Source of the DNA: Gentiana macrophylla
Lineage: Eukaryota > Streptophyta > Magnoliopsida > Gentianales > Gentianaceae
NCBI GenBank assembly: GCA_026214975.1
Contig: CM047809.1
Span: forward strand, 128,265,470-128,329,469
DNA: 64,000 nt
Direction: 5' to 3'
Shown here: positions 48,532 through 59,834 of the stretch, one piece after another
How the letters are laid out: the number at the start of each line of letters is the position of its first letter
How positions within the stretch are numbered: position 1 is the first letter of the stretch
The notes under the pieces: generated by a model
Database searches by the model: none
Seen by the model: the letters and a program-made list of their open reading frames with translations, nothing else
Told to the model about the DNA's origin: nothing
Position numbers and translations under genes: made by a program

Positions 48532-49760
48532 ATGATTTCGTATATATTTTATCCACTTTCAGAAACCTATATAAAATACATATACATGTTGGCGGTATTT
48601 AGCATGCTTTGTCGTTATCGTTTGTCTTCGGGGTTATACTCGATATTTTTTGTATTTAATGGTAGGAATACAAGTTTCACCGAGCCCCATTAAGAGAGAG
48701 ATCGGTAATGAAATTTAAAGTTGATTTTGATGTTTATGAGCGTATAACCGATAAGACTCCAAAATTAAGGATCAAAATTCAAACATGTTTGGTGCTTGAC
48801 TTCAAATGATAGTTGATCCACCTTAGAAGTGTAATTCGGACTAGACATGTACATGAGAGATGTAGATCTTTAAATGAGCTTAATTATTAACGCAACTTTA
48901 ATCATTCAAATAGGAGTTCCACACGTAAAAATAAATATTGCAGAATCAGTTTAGATTTCTTTGTTAAATAAAAAGGAGCCAAGCGCCAAGTGTGTTGTTA
49001 TTTTTTTTTTTTTTTTTTTTTTGTCCCTAAGTGTTTTGTTATTTAATCATTAACCTTTCTCATTCAGTTATTGTTAAAAGAAAAAACACAACACATATAT
49101 GCAAAAAGGTCGGCAACAAATTTATTGGATATATCTTTTATACGGCAATGGCACGCATTATTGTTATCGTTTTCCTTGTTTCCTTTGCATTAATGTGTCA
49201 TTTATTGATCAATCATTGACATTGTACAATAATATCATTATTGTTTGGTGAAACACACTCCAATGCATCCGACAGTTTGATATCACAAATCTCTGCATTT
49301 CACACGATACAATATACATGCACCAACGGATCCACACTATTAGGGGAGGCTGGAATTGTGAAAAAAAAAAAAAAAAAAAACACCTTCGTTCGATCTTCAA
49401 ATTTGCTCAAGTGCTTCTCACTGAAAAAAAAAAAAAATTCTTTTGGATCGGCCGCTGATGTACACGCTTAGTAAATTCAACCATTACTTTTGCAAAACCA
49501 CCTGCTTGTCATGCAATGCACAACCTCCTTTGTGACACAACTTAATTTATAAGCTACAGTTAACAATCCACTTGAACTATATATATTGATCATATAGTCA
49601 TAGAAAAAGGACTCTGGACCCTCTTCAACGAGGGGTATCGTGTGATTTTTCCTTAAAAAGAAATTACAACAGATCGAAAGTAAACTTATTTCAAGTACAT
49701 TAGTTATACCTTATTTTAAAATCGATATACAAACCACACAATTAATAAGCTTACTTTCTC
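48532..49760. other. Intergenic AT-rich DNA
   Basis: No gene is supported. It contains long T and A runs near 49000-49022 and 49362-49380, and the direct-repeat feature at 48988-49044. Confidence 0.6.
48988..49044. repeat. 16-bp direct repeat around a T-run
   Basis: AAGTGTGTTGTTATTT at 48988 and AAGTGTTTTGTTATTT at 49029-49044 (one mismatch) flank about 20 T residues and GTCCCT. This is what a retrotransposition event that copied only the poly(A) tail would leave. Confidence 0.65.
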
Positions 49761-51175
49761 AGTGTCGTCGTCATAGGAGGGGTCTCATAGGAGGGAATCC
49801 GTTCTCCAGCAGCAAAGGCAGCCTTTCTTGAGAATGAAGCTCATCAACATCTTCTTCATTTTCTTTAGACTTTGCCCATATCACTCCGTAAAATCCTATG
49901 ATAACTATAACTTATCCTACAATTCTGCAACATATACGGGGATCGATCGATAAAGACATCAATCACATGCATTTTCAATAAGTTACATACTCTGAGCGTC
50001 ACACACACACACACGTCATTAATTGCAAATGCACATATTGATTCCTCCCTAGCTATATAAGTAAGTAAGGGAGAGAGATTATATATATATATATGTCTTA
50101 TGTACGTTCCGGTGTGAAGTCTTTCATGGAGGAGGACGAAATTCAAAGCAGCAGCAATAGCAACACCAGGGGGCTAGAACAATGCCACAAAGAGAGGTCC
50201 TTTTTTCTTCACACACCATATTTCCACAAAAAATACCCCCAAGCTTGCAAATACTGCCTGATCAATACATACATACATACATACATACATTGTCATGAAT
50301 GATGACATATGAATTATATATAAACATTTCTTATGATATATTAATTAATTCGTACAACAATATTTAATATTTACTCACAGAGTAGGCTACTGATAAAAGC
50401 TCAACATCTGGCCTTAGTTTCCAAGCGTTTGAGTTATTTCTCTCAGCAAATAAAGCAACAATTGCTGAATTGCACATTGAATGCTCCCAAACAAGAAATA
50501 GAATGTCACTATGGTCAACTCTGATGGATACTCTTTCACTATTGTCCCCTTTTAGACAACCAAAACACTTTCATTAGCTTCATAATATTTCATTTCTAGA
50601 CTCTTACTTCCCTGTGCGGTGACATGGTGAAAACTCTGTGGTGCCATGTACTGAAGGCGCTCAATCAGGCCCATACCTGAGTTTTTAAAGGCCTTAATTA
50701 GGCCAATTTATCAAATCGGTCCCCTCCGAAAGAAACACACGGCTTTTAAAAGATATGCCACATGTTTAAAATAAAAAAAAACTCATTGTACAAAAAAAAA
50801 ACGCCCTAAATTAATTTTGGAAAAAAAGAAAATCGAGAGCCCTACGCAGAGGCCTATATATGTGCAGGGACCGGTTTGAAAGCACCGTTAATTAATCATC
50901 ATGGTTCACATGAGTGAGTTGGCTAGCTTGTGTTGGGCAAGTCTCAAAGGTTTAGCACAAATTGAGTATTTTCAAAGGTATAAAAGTACCTGTGCAGTGA
51001 TCCAAATAGAAATGCATAAAGAAGCAATTGCAAGGAGGAAGCCTCCAAGTACCCAATTGCCTTGATGATCAGAAATTTGAATGGTGGAAACAAAAGATGA
51101 TCCTTCTTCTTCTTTTGCTGAATTAGAGCCAAGTATATAGTATAATTAATGCCAATGGAGGACCCTCTATGAGGG

Positions 51176-51403
51176 GGGAGCTTTGCCGATCTACCACTAT
51201 TTTGGAGAGCCACTTGTGCGACTACCACTCTCTTGTCGAAATACCACTCCTATTTTCATGTTTTAGGTGTTTTTGGAACCAAACTAAACCCTAATTGGGA
51301 AGGGGAACCTAATAGGGGAAGGATGTACCTTAAGATCGTGCACAAAGGTGAAAAAAACGGAAGAAAATCGCGTCCCAAAATTGTTTTTTTTACCTTGGGT
51401 GGT
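51176..51403. repeat. 225-bp unclassified repeat, copy 1 (in pseudogene exon 4)
   Basis: It begins GGGAGCTTTGCCGATC and ends CTTGGGTGGT, and is similar along its whole length to 54782-55006. No ORF, inverted terminal repeats or target duplication are evident. Confidence 0.75.
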
Positions 51404-51714
51404 ATATCCACAAATTGTTCCAGAATTTGGTGCCAACCCAGAAAAAATCAAAACAAAAAATGCTCCACCAATTGATATCAATGTTGCCATTATCTTCACT
51501 TGACTTGTCCAATTTCTCATATTCAGTTTTTCCATTCTGCGACCAAATTATATTATATAATACACACACCACTCATCTCTTCGATCTTTAACACTATTAT
51601 TACATGCTATTTAATCAAAGTTGTTAATAAATGAATGTTTCCAAGCGTTATAGCCGCGTGGAAACTCCAAAACGTCCTCCCATGAAACACTCACACTCTT
51701 GACACTATATTTAT

Positions 51715-51717
<3 letters not shown>

Positions 51718-51746
<29 letters not shown>

Positions 51747-51861
51747 CTGAGACGAAATACCTAAATCTATACGGGGGACGGGAATCGAACAGGAGTCTCC
51801 TTCAACCGGAAGCAGGTAGAAGCTAAATCTAACCACTGGCAGTAGAGAATGGCTTTTGCCC
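51718..51861 (-). mobile_element. SINE in intron 3 of the WAT1 pseudogene
   Basis: The minus strand reads a tRNA-like head, with GTGGTTAGATTTAGC as an A-box-like block (about 51838-51822) and GTTCGATTC, a perfect B box (51790-51782), and ends in a poly(A) tail seen as a T-run from 51718. The target duplication ATATTTATCAT lies at 51707-51717 and 51862-51872. It is 144 bp long. Pol III promoter boxes, tail and duplication together identify a SINE. The family is not named. Confidence 0.85.
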
Positions 51862-52849
51862 ATATTTATCATGTTATTGTTGGACCTCTATCAATTAATA
51901 AGTCTTACACATGATACATTAAACCGTTGCAATTAAGTTATACGTGAAAATAACAGCAAGCAGGAAAGTGAAAGCTGAGTTTAAATTTCGAGAAAATATA
52001 TATTTAGGTCACTGTAGTGACTATATAATTAATCGTCTATTTCGCAGACATTTTTTTGAAAGTAGCTGTCGTGCATTCCACGAGATCGTGATAAATTTCC
52101 ACCATATCGCGTGCAATTTAAATGATTCACGTGGAAAATCAACTGGTGCCAAAAGTTGTAATTCCACATGACCTGGGGGAAATTAAATGAGATCCCCGTG
52201 GAAATGTGGGACGCAACGTGGAAAATTACCACGATCCCGTGGAATCGAGAAAGCAAATACAGAGCCGTTTCTCCTTCTTTTTCCTCACTTCCTCATTTTT
52301 CAATTCAAAAAAAAAAAAAAAAAAAAAAAAAAACGCAGAGCAGCCCCACCACACCATATACAAAAACAAGCATAACCCCACCATATATCTCTTAAATTGG
52401 AACGGGGAAGAGATTATATTTCACGGGAAAAGCATTAAGGAACGTTGAAGGTGATTGGAACGGGTTTGGAAAGGGAAGGTGATTGAATCAAGCTTCATGT
52501 CATACAACAATCAACAATGGCCGTTATTCATTTAGACGAGCACCCTCTAGTAAGCAATTTACAGCTTAATTATATTTAATTTCGATCAATTTTTTTCCCC
52601 AAATTTCATGAATTTATGTTTATTTAAAATTGTGATATTGTAATCTATTTGAAATTGTGATATTGTAGAAATTGTGATATTGTAATTTTTTCGAAATTGT
52701 GAGTATTTTTTGTTGTTGCAAATTTCTACAAATTGTAAAAATTTGGTTATTGTAAAAATGTTGATTGTAATGTATTGAAAATCTCAAATATATTATTTTG
52801 GGAAATTTCGATTAGAAAGTTTATGTATATTTTATGGAAAACATTGTTA

Positions 52850-53340
52850 TTGATGTTTGTAGAAATTTTGATATTGTAAATTTTTTGATTATTTGATATT
52901 GTAGAATTTTTTTAGAATGAAATAAAATGAAATGCATGTATGATATGATAGTGACATTGTTATTTTTATAATTGATATTGTAGAAATGATTTTGAACATG
53001 TTGTGATGTTGTAGACATCTTGATATTGTAATTTTTATTATTATTTGATATTGTAATTTTTTTTATTATTTAGAATGAAATGAAATGCATGTATGTATAG
53101 AACAATGTTATTTTTAGAATTGATATAGAACAGTGATATTGTGGAAAAGATTTTGTACATATTTTGATGTTGTATAATTTTTTGATATTGTAAATTTTTT
53201 TATTATTTGATGTTGTAGGAATTTTTAGAATTAAATAAACTGCATGTATTATATGACAGTGATAGTGTTATTTTTAGAATTGATAATGTAGAAATGATTT
53301 TGTACATATTTCGATTATATCATATTGTAGGTATGTTATA
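52850..53340. repeat. AT-rich minisatellite, about three units of ~150 bp
   Basis: Landmark GCATGTAT recurs at 52934, 53098 and 53242. Between landmarks are repeated GATATTGTAGAAAT, GATTTTGTACAT and TTATTTTTAGAATTGAT blocks. The units are degenerate. Confidence 0.65.
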
Positions 53341-54099
53341 GTTTGTTTTGAAATTGAGTAGTATAAATCTCTTGCCCGTTCCATGCCTTAGTTAATTTTG
53401 AAATGTGTAGGTTTATACAACTTTAGTTTTGAAATAACACTCGAATAATTTAATTGTTACGGGCAATCACATTGAAAATGCCTTAATTTTATAAGGACTA
53501 AATTTTGAATTTAAAAACGAGAAACAAACGACAAATAAATGTTGTTTGAAATTTCCAAAAAAATGAAATTCCGACTTATTCTATGGTACGCCTCGACCTG
53601 ATGAGGTTCTTAGAAATGCATGCATCCCTAGGGTGTTTTCGAATCATTCTGATCCGTTGTGTCATGCCTAATCCTCAGGATTTGTATTGAGGCTCCTGGT
53701 AGGTAGCTCGTAGAATATTGCATTAGGTCTGCTCAATAGAGCATCTTTTTCGTTCTCAGCAGCTTGGTAAAGCCTCCGCCGGAAGTGAGGCTTCCGTTAG
53801 ATAGAAGGTATAAGCTCTGTTTTGTTGGCTCTGTCCAGCATCTGATCTACCTCGTCATCATCAAATATTCTATGACGCTGGTGAAAACAATCTTCTTTTC
53901 TATTACCCCCGTTTACTGTTACAACACAGGCTTGCGTACTGTACTACTCTCCGTTGACGATCAAAGCGACGATCTTATAGATCATCAAGGTATAACCATC
54001 AAACTACTTAACGTGTTTATTGCATTAAACGAAGAACGATCTAGTAAAAGGAAATCAAATTTTAAATTCCGCTACGTTAAACTAGTGATTTCCTAACAC

Positions 54100-54650
54100 A
54101 CATCAGCACAATAATAAATATAGATAGAAAAAGCCAACATTGTAAGGCCAAGAGCCCCACACAAGAATCCGAGCTGATCCCAGCACGGCTATCCTCTCTC
54201 CCAACCTTTCCAGGTCGGCCAATGCACAAGGTCAGCTTACTCATGCCCGACCTCACGGGTCTGCCTGAGTCTCTCTCTTACGCACGTATCAGAATCTGAT
54301 AAATACGGAAAGAATCCTTCGTCATAACTACACTGATCCTGACATTCCAATATGTCCATAATTATCTCCTAAAATCAAGGGGAACAAATCATAATTATCT
54401 TTTTTTAGGGAACATGAAATCCAAGCCCAACCAGGACAAGGCCCACGACGGCTTAAGGCATAACGCCTCTCTATATAAATAATCCCTAATGAACTACGAA
54501 GACTTGATTCCAATACAAGCATTGGATACGTAGAGCGACTTGAGATCTGATTTCTCAAGTGCGATCTAAACCACCACCAACCCCTTCCCCGGTTTCACAT
54601 CGTTTTTAGGGTTTTGCCATTGAACAAGTTGTCACTAGAGAAAAAGGCCC
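54100..54650 (+). repeat. LTR-like fragment
   Basis: It contains CTCTATATAAATAATCCC (TATA box about 54473-54480), followed by CAATACAAGCATT and a Pro/Arg-codon-like CACCACCAACCCC block, an arrangement seen in Tat-type gypsy LTRs. No partner LTR, primer site or internal region is found. The assignment is tentative. Confidence 0.3.
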
Positions 54651-54781
54651 CGGATTTATTACCCGACGATTTCCAGCATCGGCATACATGTTTCACGAAG
54701 TCATAAATACAGGAGGGCACTAACAGCCTTTTGCGGTAGAGCTGAACTTAACTGTTTTTTTTTTCCAGGGATAGTAGTAAC

Positions 54782-55006
54782 GGGAGCTTTGCCGATCTAC
54801 CACTACTTTGCCGGGCCATTTGTGCGACTACTACTCTCTTGTCGAAATACCACTCCCATTTTCGCGTTTTAGGTGTTTTAAGCAAACTAAACCCTAATTG
54901 GGAAGGGAACCCAATAGTGGGAAGGGTGTCCCTTAAGATCGCGCACACAAGGTGAAAAAAACGGAGAAAATCGCGAATCAAAATTGGTATTTTTCGCTTG
55001 GGTGGT
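54782..55006. repeat. 225-bp unclassified repeat, copy 2
   Basis: It has the same borders and orientation as copy 1 (51176-51403). On the minus strand both copies hold three AGTGGTA or AGTAGTA blocks followed by a TCG..CAA core. Confidence 0.75.
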
Positions 55007-55205
55007 GATTCTCACATTTGTTAGAGAAAGTACAGAAAGCGGAAAATATCCCTAGTAGTAACATTGTACAAAGGCATATTCCTCTTTCCGAGCAATGTCG
55101 GACAAAGGAATCTAGTTTTATTTTTTGGTTTTTTTCCCTTAGAATCAAAGGTACTCCTGTCTCTTTTAGGTAGGTGCAATTGCATTCCACCATTATTAAA
55201 ACAGC

Positions 55206-55257
55206 AAAGAGAAACCAGATCTCTCAATAAATAAATAAAAAAAGAGAAACCAGATCT
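55206..55257. repeat. 17-bp direct repeat around an A-rich filler
   Basis: AAAGAGAAACCAGATCT lies at 55206-55222 and 55241-55257, with CTCAATAAATAAATAAAA between. Confidence 0.75.
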
Positions 55258-55280
55258 AGATTTATGAACTAGCTAATCCA

Positions 55281-55326
55281 GCATCATTTAATAATTTTTT
55301 TTTGAATGGAGCATCATTTAATAATT
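55281..55326. repeat. 16-bp direct repeat around a T-rich filler
   Basis: GCATCATTTAATAATT lies at 55281-55296 and 55311-55326, with TTTTTTTGAATGGA between. Confidence 0.75.
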
Positions 55327-55417
55327 AATACATTTTTTATGTAATGAATAAAAAAGATAAAAAGTAAATTTACAAGGCATCCAAAAACAACTTATAATAG
55401 TTATTATCTAAGACACT

Positions 55418-57495
55418 TCAACGTAGTGTTCTTTTTTTGTCCTCTTGTGAAAGAATGTCATTTTGTAACAAAGGTTGCTTATTGTGAGAAGAACAAATAG
55501 AATTGAATTGAGAGTCCTCTTCTTCTTTGTTTTCTTTTGCTTTTGCCCACAACACTCCATAAAAACCTGTCACTGTTATGGCTGTTCCAACAACCCTACA
55601 AAAAAAAAAAAAAATAATAATAATAATAATAATAATAGAGCCCCACATAATTAATCACATGAATCACAAAGACTATCAATGTAACGCCTCAGAACCAAGC
55701 TCAGCAGGGCTGTCGTCGTCGCATAGCCTAATTAGCCAATCCAATTGATACAAAAGATGAGGAGACTGGAGACATCTTACGTTCCAAGGTGGAGTTTTTC
55801 ACCAAAGAAGACAAAGCTCATCAATGCAGCAATAGCAACACCGAGGGGCTTAAACATCGATGCATATACAGGACCTTTTCGACGTATGCACCATACTTCC
55901 ACACAAAATTGTCCCACACATCCAAATACAGCCTACAAAAGATCGATAAGCATGTATATGCCAATCATGAAAACAGTCTAATGAAAATTTGTATTCATTT
56001 AAAAAAAAAAAAAAGAGTTAATAAGCAATGAACTTGGAATACACGGCAGAGTTTGGAATCTGACCCCATAGATAATGGCAATGAGCTTGATCTTCATACC
56101 AGGGATCAGACTCCAAGCATTTGGTTGATTTCTCTTTACAAGAAAACAAAGTGCACCTGATTGGATACTTGCAAACAACATATAAAATGACACCAAGCTT
56201 AGCTTTGACGGGTACTCTCTAGATACTGGTCTCTGTAAACAAACAAAGTAATTAAATTAAATAGGTGGTTATCCAACGTATATATGTTACGTATTGTTTT
56301 AGAATACGACCAACCGTTGTAAAAAGTTTACCTGAAGAGTAGTCCATAGTGCAACTGAAAACCAAGAAAATGCAAAAAGCAAGCAACTAATGGTCCAATT
56401 GCTTTCCTTTTTGGGCAAGTAATCCGAGAGAAATGCTGTTGGTGATTGAAGTTGAAGAGAAGCCATTGGTAGTATTAATTTGTTCCCAGATGATGATGAT
56501 ACAATTGATGGACCCTTATAAAGGACTATTATTAATGCTCCTGAAACTGACAAAACTGCTCCTGTGATCTTAATTTGACTTGTTGTGCTTCTCCAATTTA
56601 GCTTTTCCATGCTATATGTATACATTATAAATATAAACCCACATTAATTTATTATTGTTATTGCTTGCTACTGCCACAACTTTATACGGTCACACACAAC
56701 ATATTTTAACACCATTGATCATGAAGACTAGTACGTTTACTACATCGAGATCAAAATCGATCATGCATACAGCATAATCAATGGCGTAAAAGTGATTAGT
56801 AACATATATATGAATGAAGAAGCATCGATCAGTTTAATTTAATTTACTTGAAGATAACAGCAAGCAGGAAAGTATAAGCAGGAATCAGATTCTTCATTGC
56901 TGATGCTAGTGTTGGAGTGCTGTAATCAATAGCCACAGCAACCCCGTTTTGTACTAGTGTTATCCTGCATATTGCATCATCCTATATATCCATCATCACA
57001 CTTATAAACTACTATAAAAATTACATACATACTCACTCAGGTACTACATTTTTGGGTTGTAAGGTTAAACCATGTGTATAAATCTGGACCACATCCACAT
57101 GCACACATAATTAAAAGAGTAATTAATCTGAGAATTGTTCCAAGAAGATATATATACCCGATTAAGGACATGAAGAAAAACTTGCACAGAAGGGATAAGC
57201 TGAGTGATGGTCTTTTGTTCCTGCAATTAAGATGGCCGGGCCGGGATCGATGAAGAACAACCCATAGTATAGTATAGAAATTTATAATAACGAAATACAT
57301 AGTCTAGATACGACACATATACCTCTCAAAAAAGAATGCAAAAGGAGCAATAATGAGAGTAGAAAAAGCATTGGAATAGAAAACAAGGATGAAAGGACTC
57401 ATCCCTTTCAACAGGGCTTCTTTGTTTAAGGTACTGAAACCAACAAGCAAGAATTCAAGAATAACCATGGCTACAACTGGCCTCCACTCTTTCAT
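55418..57495 (-). CDS. WAT1-related (EamA/DMT-type) membrane transporter, seven exons
   Basis: Predicted minus-strand exons are 57495-57323, 57220-57158, 56964-56848, 56611-56332, 56232-56065, 55932-55781 and 55595-55418. All introns are GT-AG, all codon phases join, and the product is 376 residues, normal for this family. It starts MKEWRPVVAMV; the first two hydrophobic helices follow (to about residue 57). Exon 3 encodes VAVAIDYSTPTLASAMKNLIPAYTF in two halves of the first EamA repeat. Exon 4 starts MEKLNWRS, a family landmark. Exon 6 carries GPVYASMFKPLGVAIAA and FFGEKLHLGT, the end of the second EamA repeat, and exon 7 starts VVGTAITVTGFYGVLWAK with a polar tail. The family includes the vacuolar auxin transporter WAT1 and UMAMIT amino-acid exporters. 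The substrate cannot be read here. An upstream in-frame stretch without an ATG (to 57531) makes the start slightly uncertain. Confidence 0.9.
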
Positions 57496-57892
57496 GCTCC
57501 AACTCGATCTCCCTCGATCTTTCACTTTCAATTCACTGTCACTGCTGTGGATTCACAAAAAGATGAATTTTAATTTGTCACGATCATTCTTTAGCCATTA
57601 AAGGTAAAAGATTTATTGGATGATATTCTTCGCTGGTTTTTAATATTAATGGCTTATCCATCTTGCATTAATTATTGTTCTACTATTCCACAAGTAAGTC
57701 CTCAACGCCTTGTGTAGTGTGAAATCAATAAACTAATCAATAACAAGTGGACCATGTAATTGTAACTAGCTAGCCCAATCTGATTTGTTGATTAAAAAAA
57801 CATGGATGTAATTATATATGGCCCCACGGGCATATATTACACAATGAGAATTGAACGGGGTTATGCAGAGACATGTTTGTATATATATATAT
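57496..57892. other. Upstream region of the WAT1-related gene
   Basis: No ORF is seen. It ends in a TA-rich tract that is the target of copia element C. No clear TATA box can be assigned. Confidence 0.5.
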
Positions 57893-58254
57893 TGTTGAAA
57901 CTATAAGAAGCACAAGATAGATGAGAGTTTGATTGTTCTCATAGGCAATACGTCAAGCACCCAACTTTGAGGAATTAGTTAGTTAGTTAGAAGTTTGTTA
58001 CACAACGGTTAATTGGTTCAATAATGTATATATATACATCTACGATGCTCAGTAGGAGTTCTAGAAGTAAGAAACAACTTGTAATCAAAGCTAATTTCCA
58101 TCTTCTTCATCTAGAAAACTTTCCCGCCAAATGTACATTTGAAAATCTTCGATGAAGATTCATTGTTCTTGTTTCTGGATTCAATCCTATTGTGTTTAGT
58201 TGTGTTGTTCATTAGTTTGTGGTGTTCAATCACTATTTTTAACATGGTATCAGA
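57893..58254 (+). repeat. 5' LTR of copia C
   Basis: It starts TGTTGAAACTATAAG and ends TTTTTAACA, 362 bp. A TA-rich block at about 58026-58037 may be the TATA box. The primer site for tRNA-Met starts immediately after it. Confidence 0.92.
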
Positions 58255-58355
58255 GCTTTTATTCACTTCTGATTATTCGTTTTTTCTTGGTTTTCCGCAT
58301 ACTCTGTTCTTCATTCATATTCTTTTTCTTGAATTGGTTCTTCATTCTTGGAGTC

Positions 58356-59230
58356 ATGGCTGTTCAAGGAGTCAGAGATCCATACTATATTCATCCAGCT
58401 AAGAATACTTTTATGGTGTTGGTACAACCAATTTTGAAGGGAGCACAAAATTATCATCATTGGAAACGAGCAGTTGGCATGGTACTATCTATGAAAGGGA
58501 AGGTAAAGTTAGTTGATGGTTCATTACCTAAACCATTAGATACTGATGAAAATTTTGAGGCATGGTGCCAATGTAATGATCTTGTTATCACTTAGATATT
58601 AAATTAATAAATATTGTTGATCCTGCTATTTACCAAAGCGTTTTTTGGTTACAAACTGCAAAAGAAGTTTGGGATGACTTGAATAAGAGGTTTGGATCAT
58701 ATAGTGTTTACATGCTCTCTAATCTTGAAGAGGAGATATACAACACCAAGCAATGTGCCTTGACTGTTATAGAATATTTTACCAAGTTGAAGGCGTAGTG
58801 GGATGAGTTCTTGGTGGTTAGGCCAATTCCTCCATGTACCTGTCATGCCTCGGAAATCTATAGAGGTTACAATGAAACTGACTGTGTAATTAGGTTTGTG
58901 AAGGGCTTGAATGATAGTTATAGCAATGTAAAATCCCAAATTCTTATATCTAAGCCTCTTCCTGATGTTGCAACTGCCTTCTCAATGGCTATACAACATG
59001 AAACACAAATCACATACTCCTCAACATCATGTGTGAATGTAGCCTTGAATGTCAGTTCCAATTTGCAGAGAACTACCAATGATTATAAAAGGAATGGACA
59101 GTATATAGGGCAAGTTCCTGGTAATGGAGTTGGCAGAGGTATGGCAAGAGGGAATTTCGGGAATAATGGTAAGAAAATGCAGTGTTCCTATTGTGGAAAA
59201 GAGGGTCACACAGTAGAGAGATGTTATTAA
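58356..59230 (+). pseudogene. Copia C gag
   Basis: The ATG at 58356 opens MAVQGVRDPYYIHPAKN, the usual copia gag N-terminus, followed by GAQNYHHWKRAV. A TAG stop near 58593 ends the first frame, and the middle (58600-58810) is interrupted by further stops. The second frame (58811-59230) reads CVIRFVKGLNDSY and a Gly-rich linker. It ends with a CCHC knuckle CSYCGKEGHTVERC, with correct spacing, just before a stop. Confidence 0.85.
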
Positions 59231-59834
59231 AAATATGGCTACCCTTATGGTTCAAGAGCTGGGGGTAGACGTAGAGGTGCAATTATGGCCAACAATGTAG
59301 GGTTTGAATCTTGTTTTGTCCCTGAGTTTTATCAAGATGCAGATAAGGGTGATTCTGGCAATCCTAATGCATCAGTAGCTGAAACAGTTAACAACACCAT
59401 GACCAAATCTCAGTATGAACACATCTTGAGCATGTTGAGGAATGTACAGATTCAAGATCCAGGTCATGTTCTTACTTAGTCTCAACATCCTACAGTCATA
59501 ACTGCTAATTTTCAGTTTCTAAGTGATGACAAGACATGTAACATATATGATTGGATAATTGATTATGGAGCCACATATCATGTGGTTTCCGAAGTTAACA
59601 TGATGAGTATGTTTTTTTTTGTTAAAAATTTGACTGTTAACTTGCCTAATGGTGCTGATGCTGTTTTTTCACACATTGGTGATGTATTCTTGAATGATCA
59701 TTTGACACTCAAGAATGTACTGTGTGTACCTGCTTTTCATACAACCTGTTATCTGTTAGAGGGCTTATTGCTAGTACTTCATGTTGTTTGTTGTGTGATA
59801 CATGATAGAATCACACAGAAGATGATTGGTTAAA
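59231..59834 (+). pseudogene. Copia C protease region
   Basis: The active site is read WIIDYGATYHV near 59550-59583, so the usual DSGA or DTGA is DYGA and a catalytic-loop Ser or Thr is replaced by Tyr. The following block ends VPAFHT, related to the usual protease C-terminus. Stops flank this frame. Confidence 0.75.

Larger units (their letters stand above)
49765..51980 (-). pseudogene. WAT1-related/EamA transporter pseudogene (exons 3-7 remain)
   Basis: The exon structure mirrors the intact gene at 55418-57495. Exon 3 survives only as its 3' end (about 51978-51944, FTFLLAVIF). Exon 4 is 51536-50990 with MEKLNMRNWTSQVK at the start and GNWVLGGFLLAIAS at the end, but is split by a 228-bp repeat (51403-51176) and frameshifted. 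Exon 5 is 50548-50379 (EYPSELTIVTFYFLFGSIQ) with a tandem 8-bp duplication that shifts the frame. Exon 6 is 50257-50106, the same 152-bp length as in the intact gene, with a TAG in place of a Lys before PPGVAIAA. Exon 7 is about 49915-49765 (GFYGVIWAKSKENEED). Exons 1 and 2 are missing. It is an inactivated tandem duplicate of the neighbour. Confidence 0.85.
51985..54780. other. Intergenic DNA between the two WAT1 loci
   Basis: It holds GC-containing CACG/CGTGG-rich text at 52070-52250, an A-run at 52307-52333, the minisatellite at 52850-53340, and a stretch at 54100-54650 that looks like an LTR. The ORF 53764-54096 has no recognisable domain. Confidence 0.5.

Noticed and set aside
51775..51840. 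tRNA gene on the minus strand
   Set aside because: Pol III boxes are present but no cloverleaf or anticodon arm can be folded by eye; tail and target duplication show a SINE.
53764..54096. 110-codon ORF as a host gene
   Set aside because: No recognisable domain or splice context; mixed composition in intergenic DNA.
57496..57531. Upstream start of the WAT1-related gene at 57531
   Set aside because: The codon there is TTG; the first ATG in frame is at 57495 and gives the usual family N-terminus.
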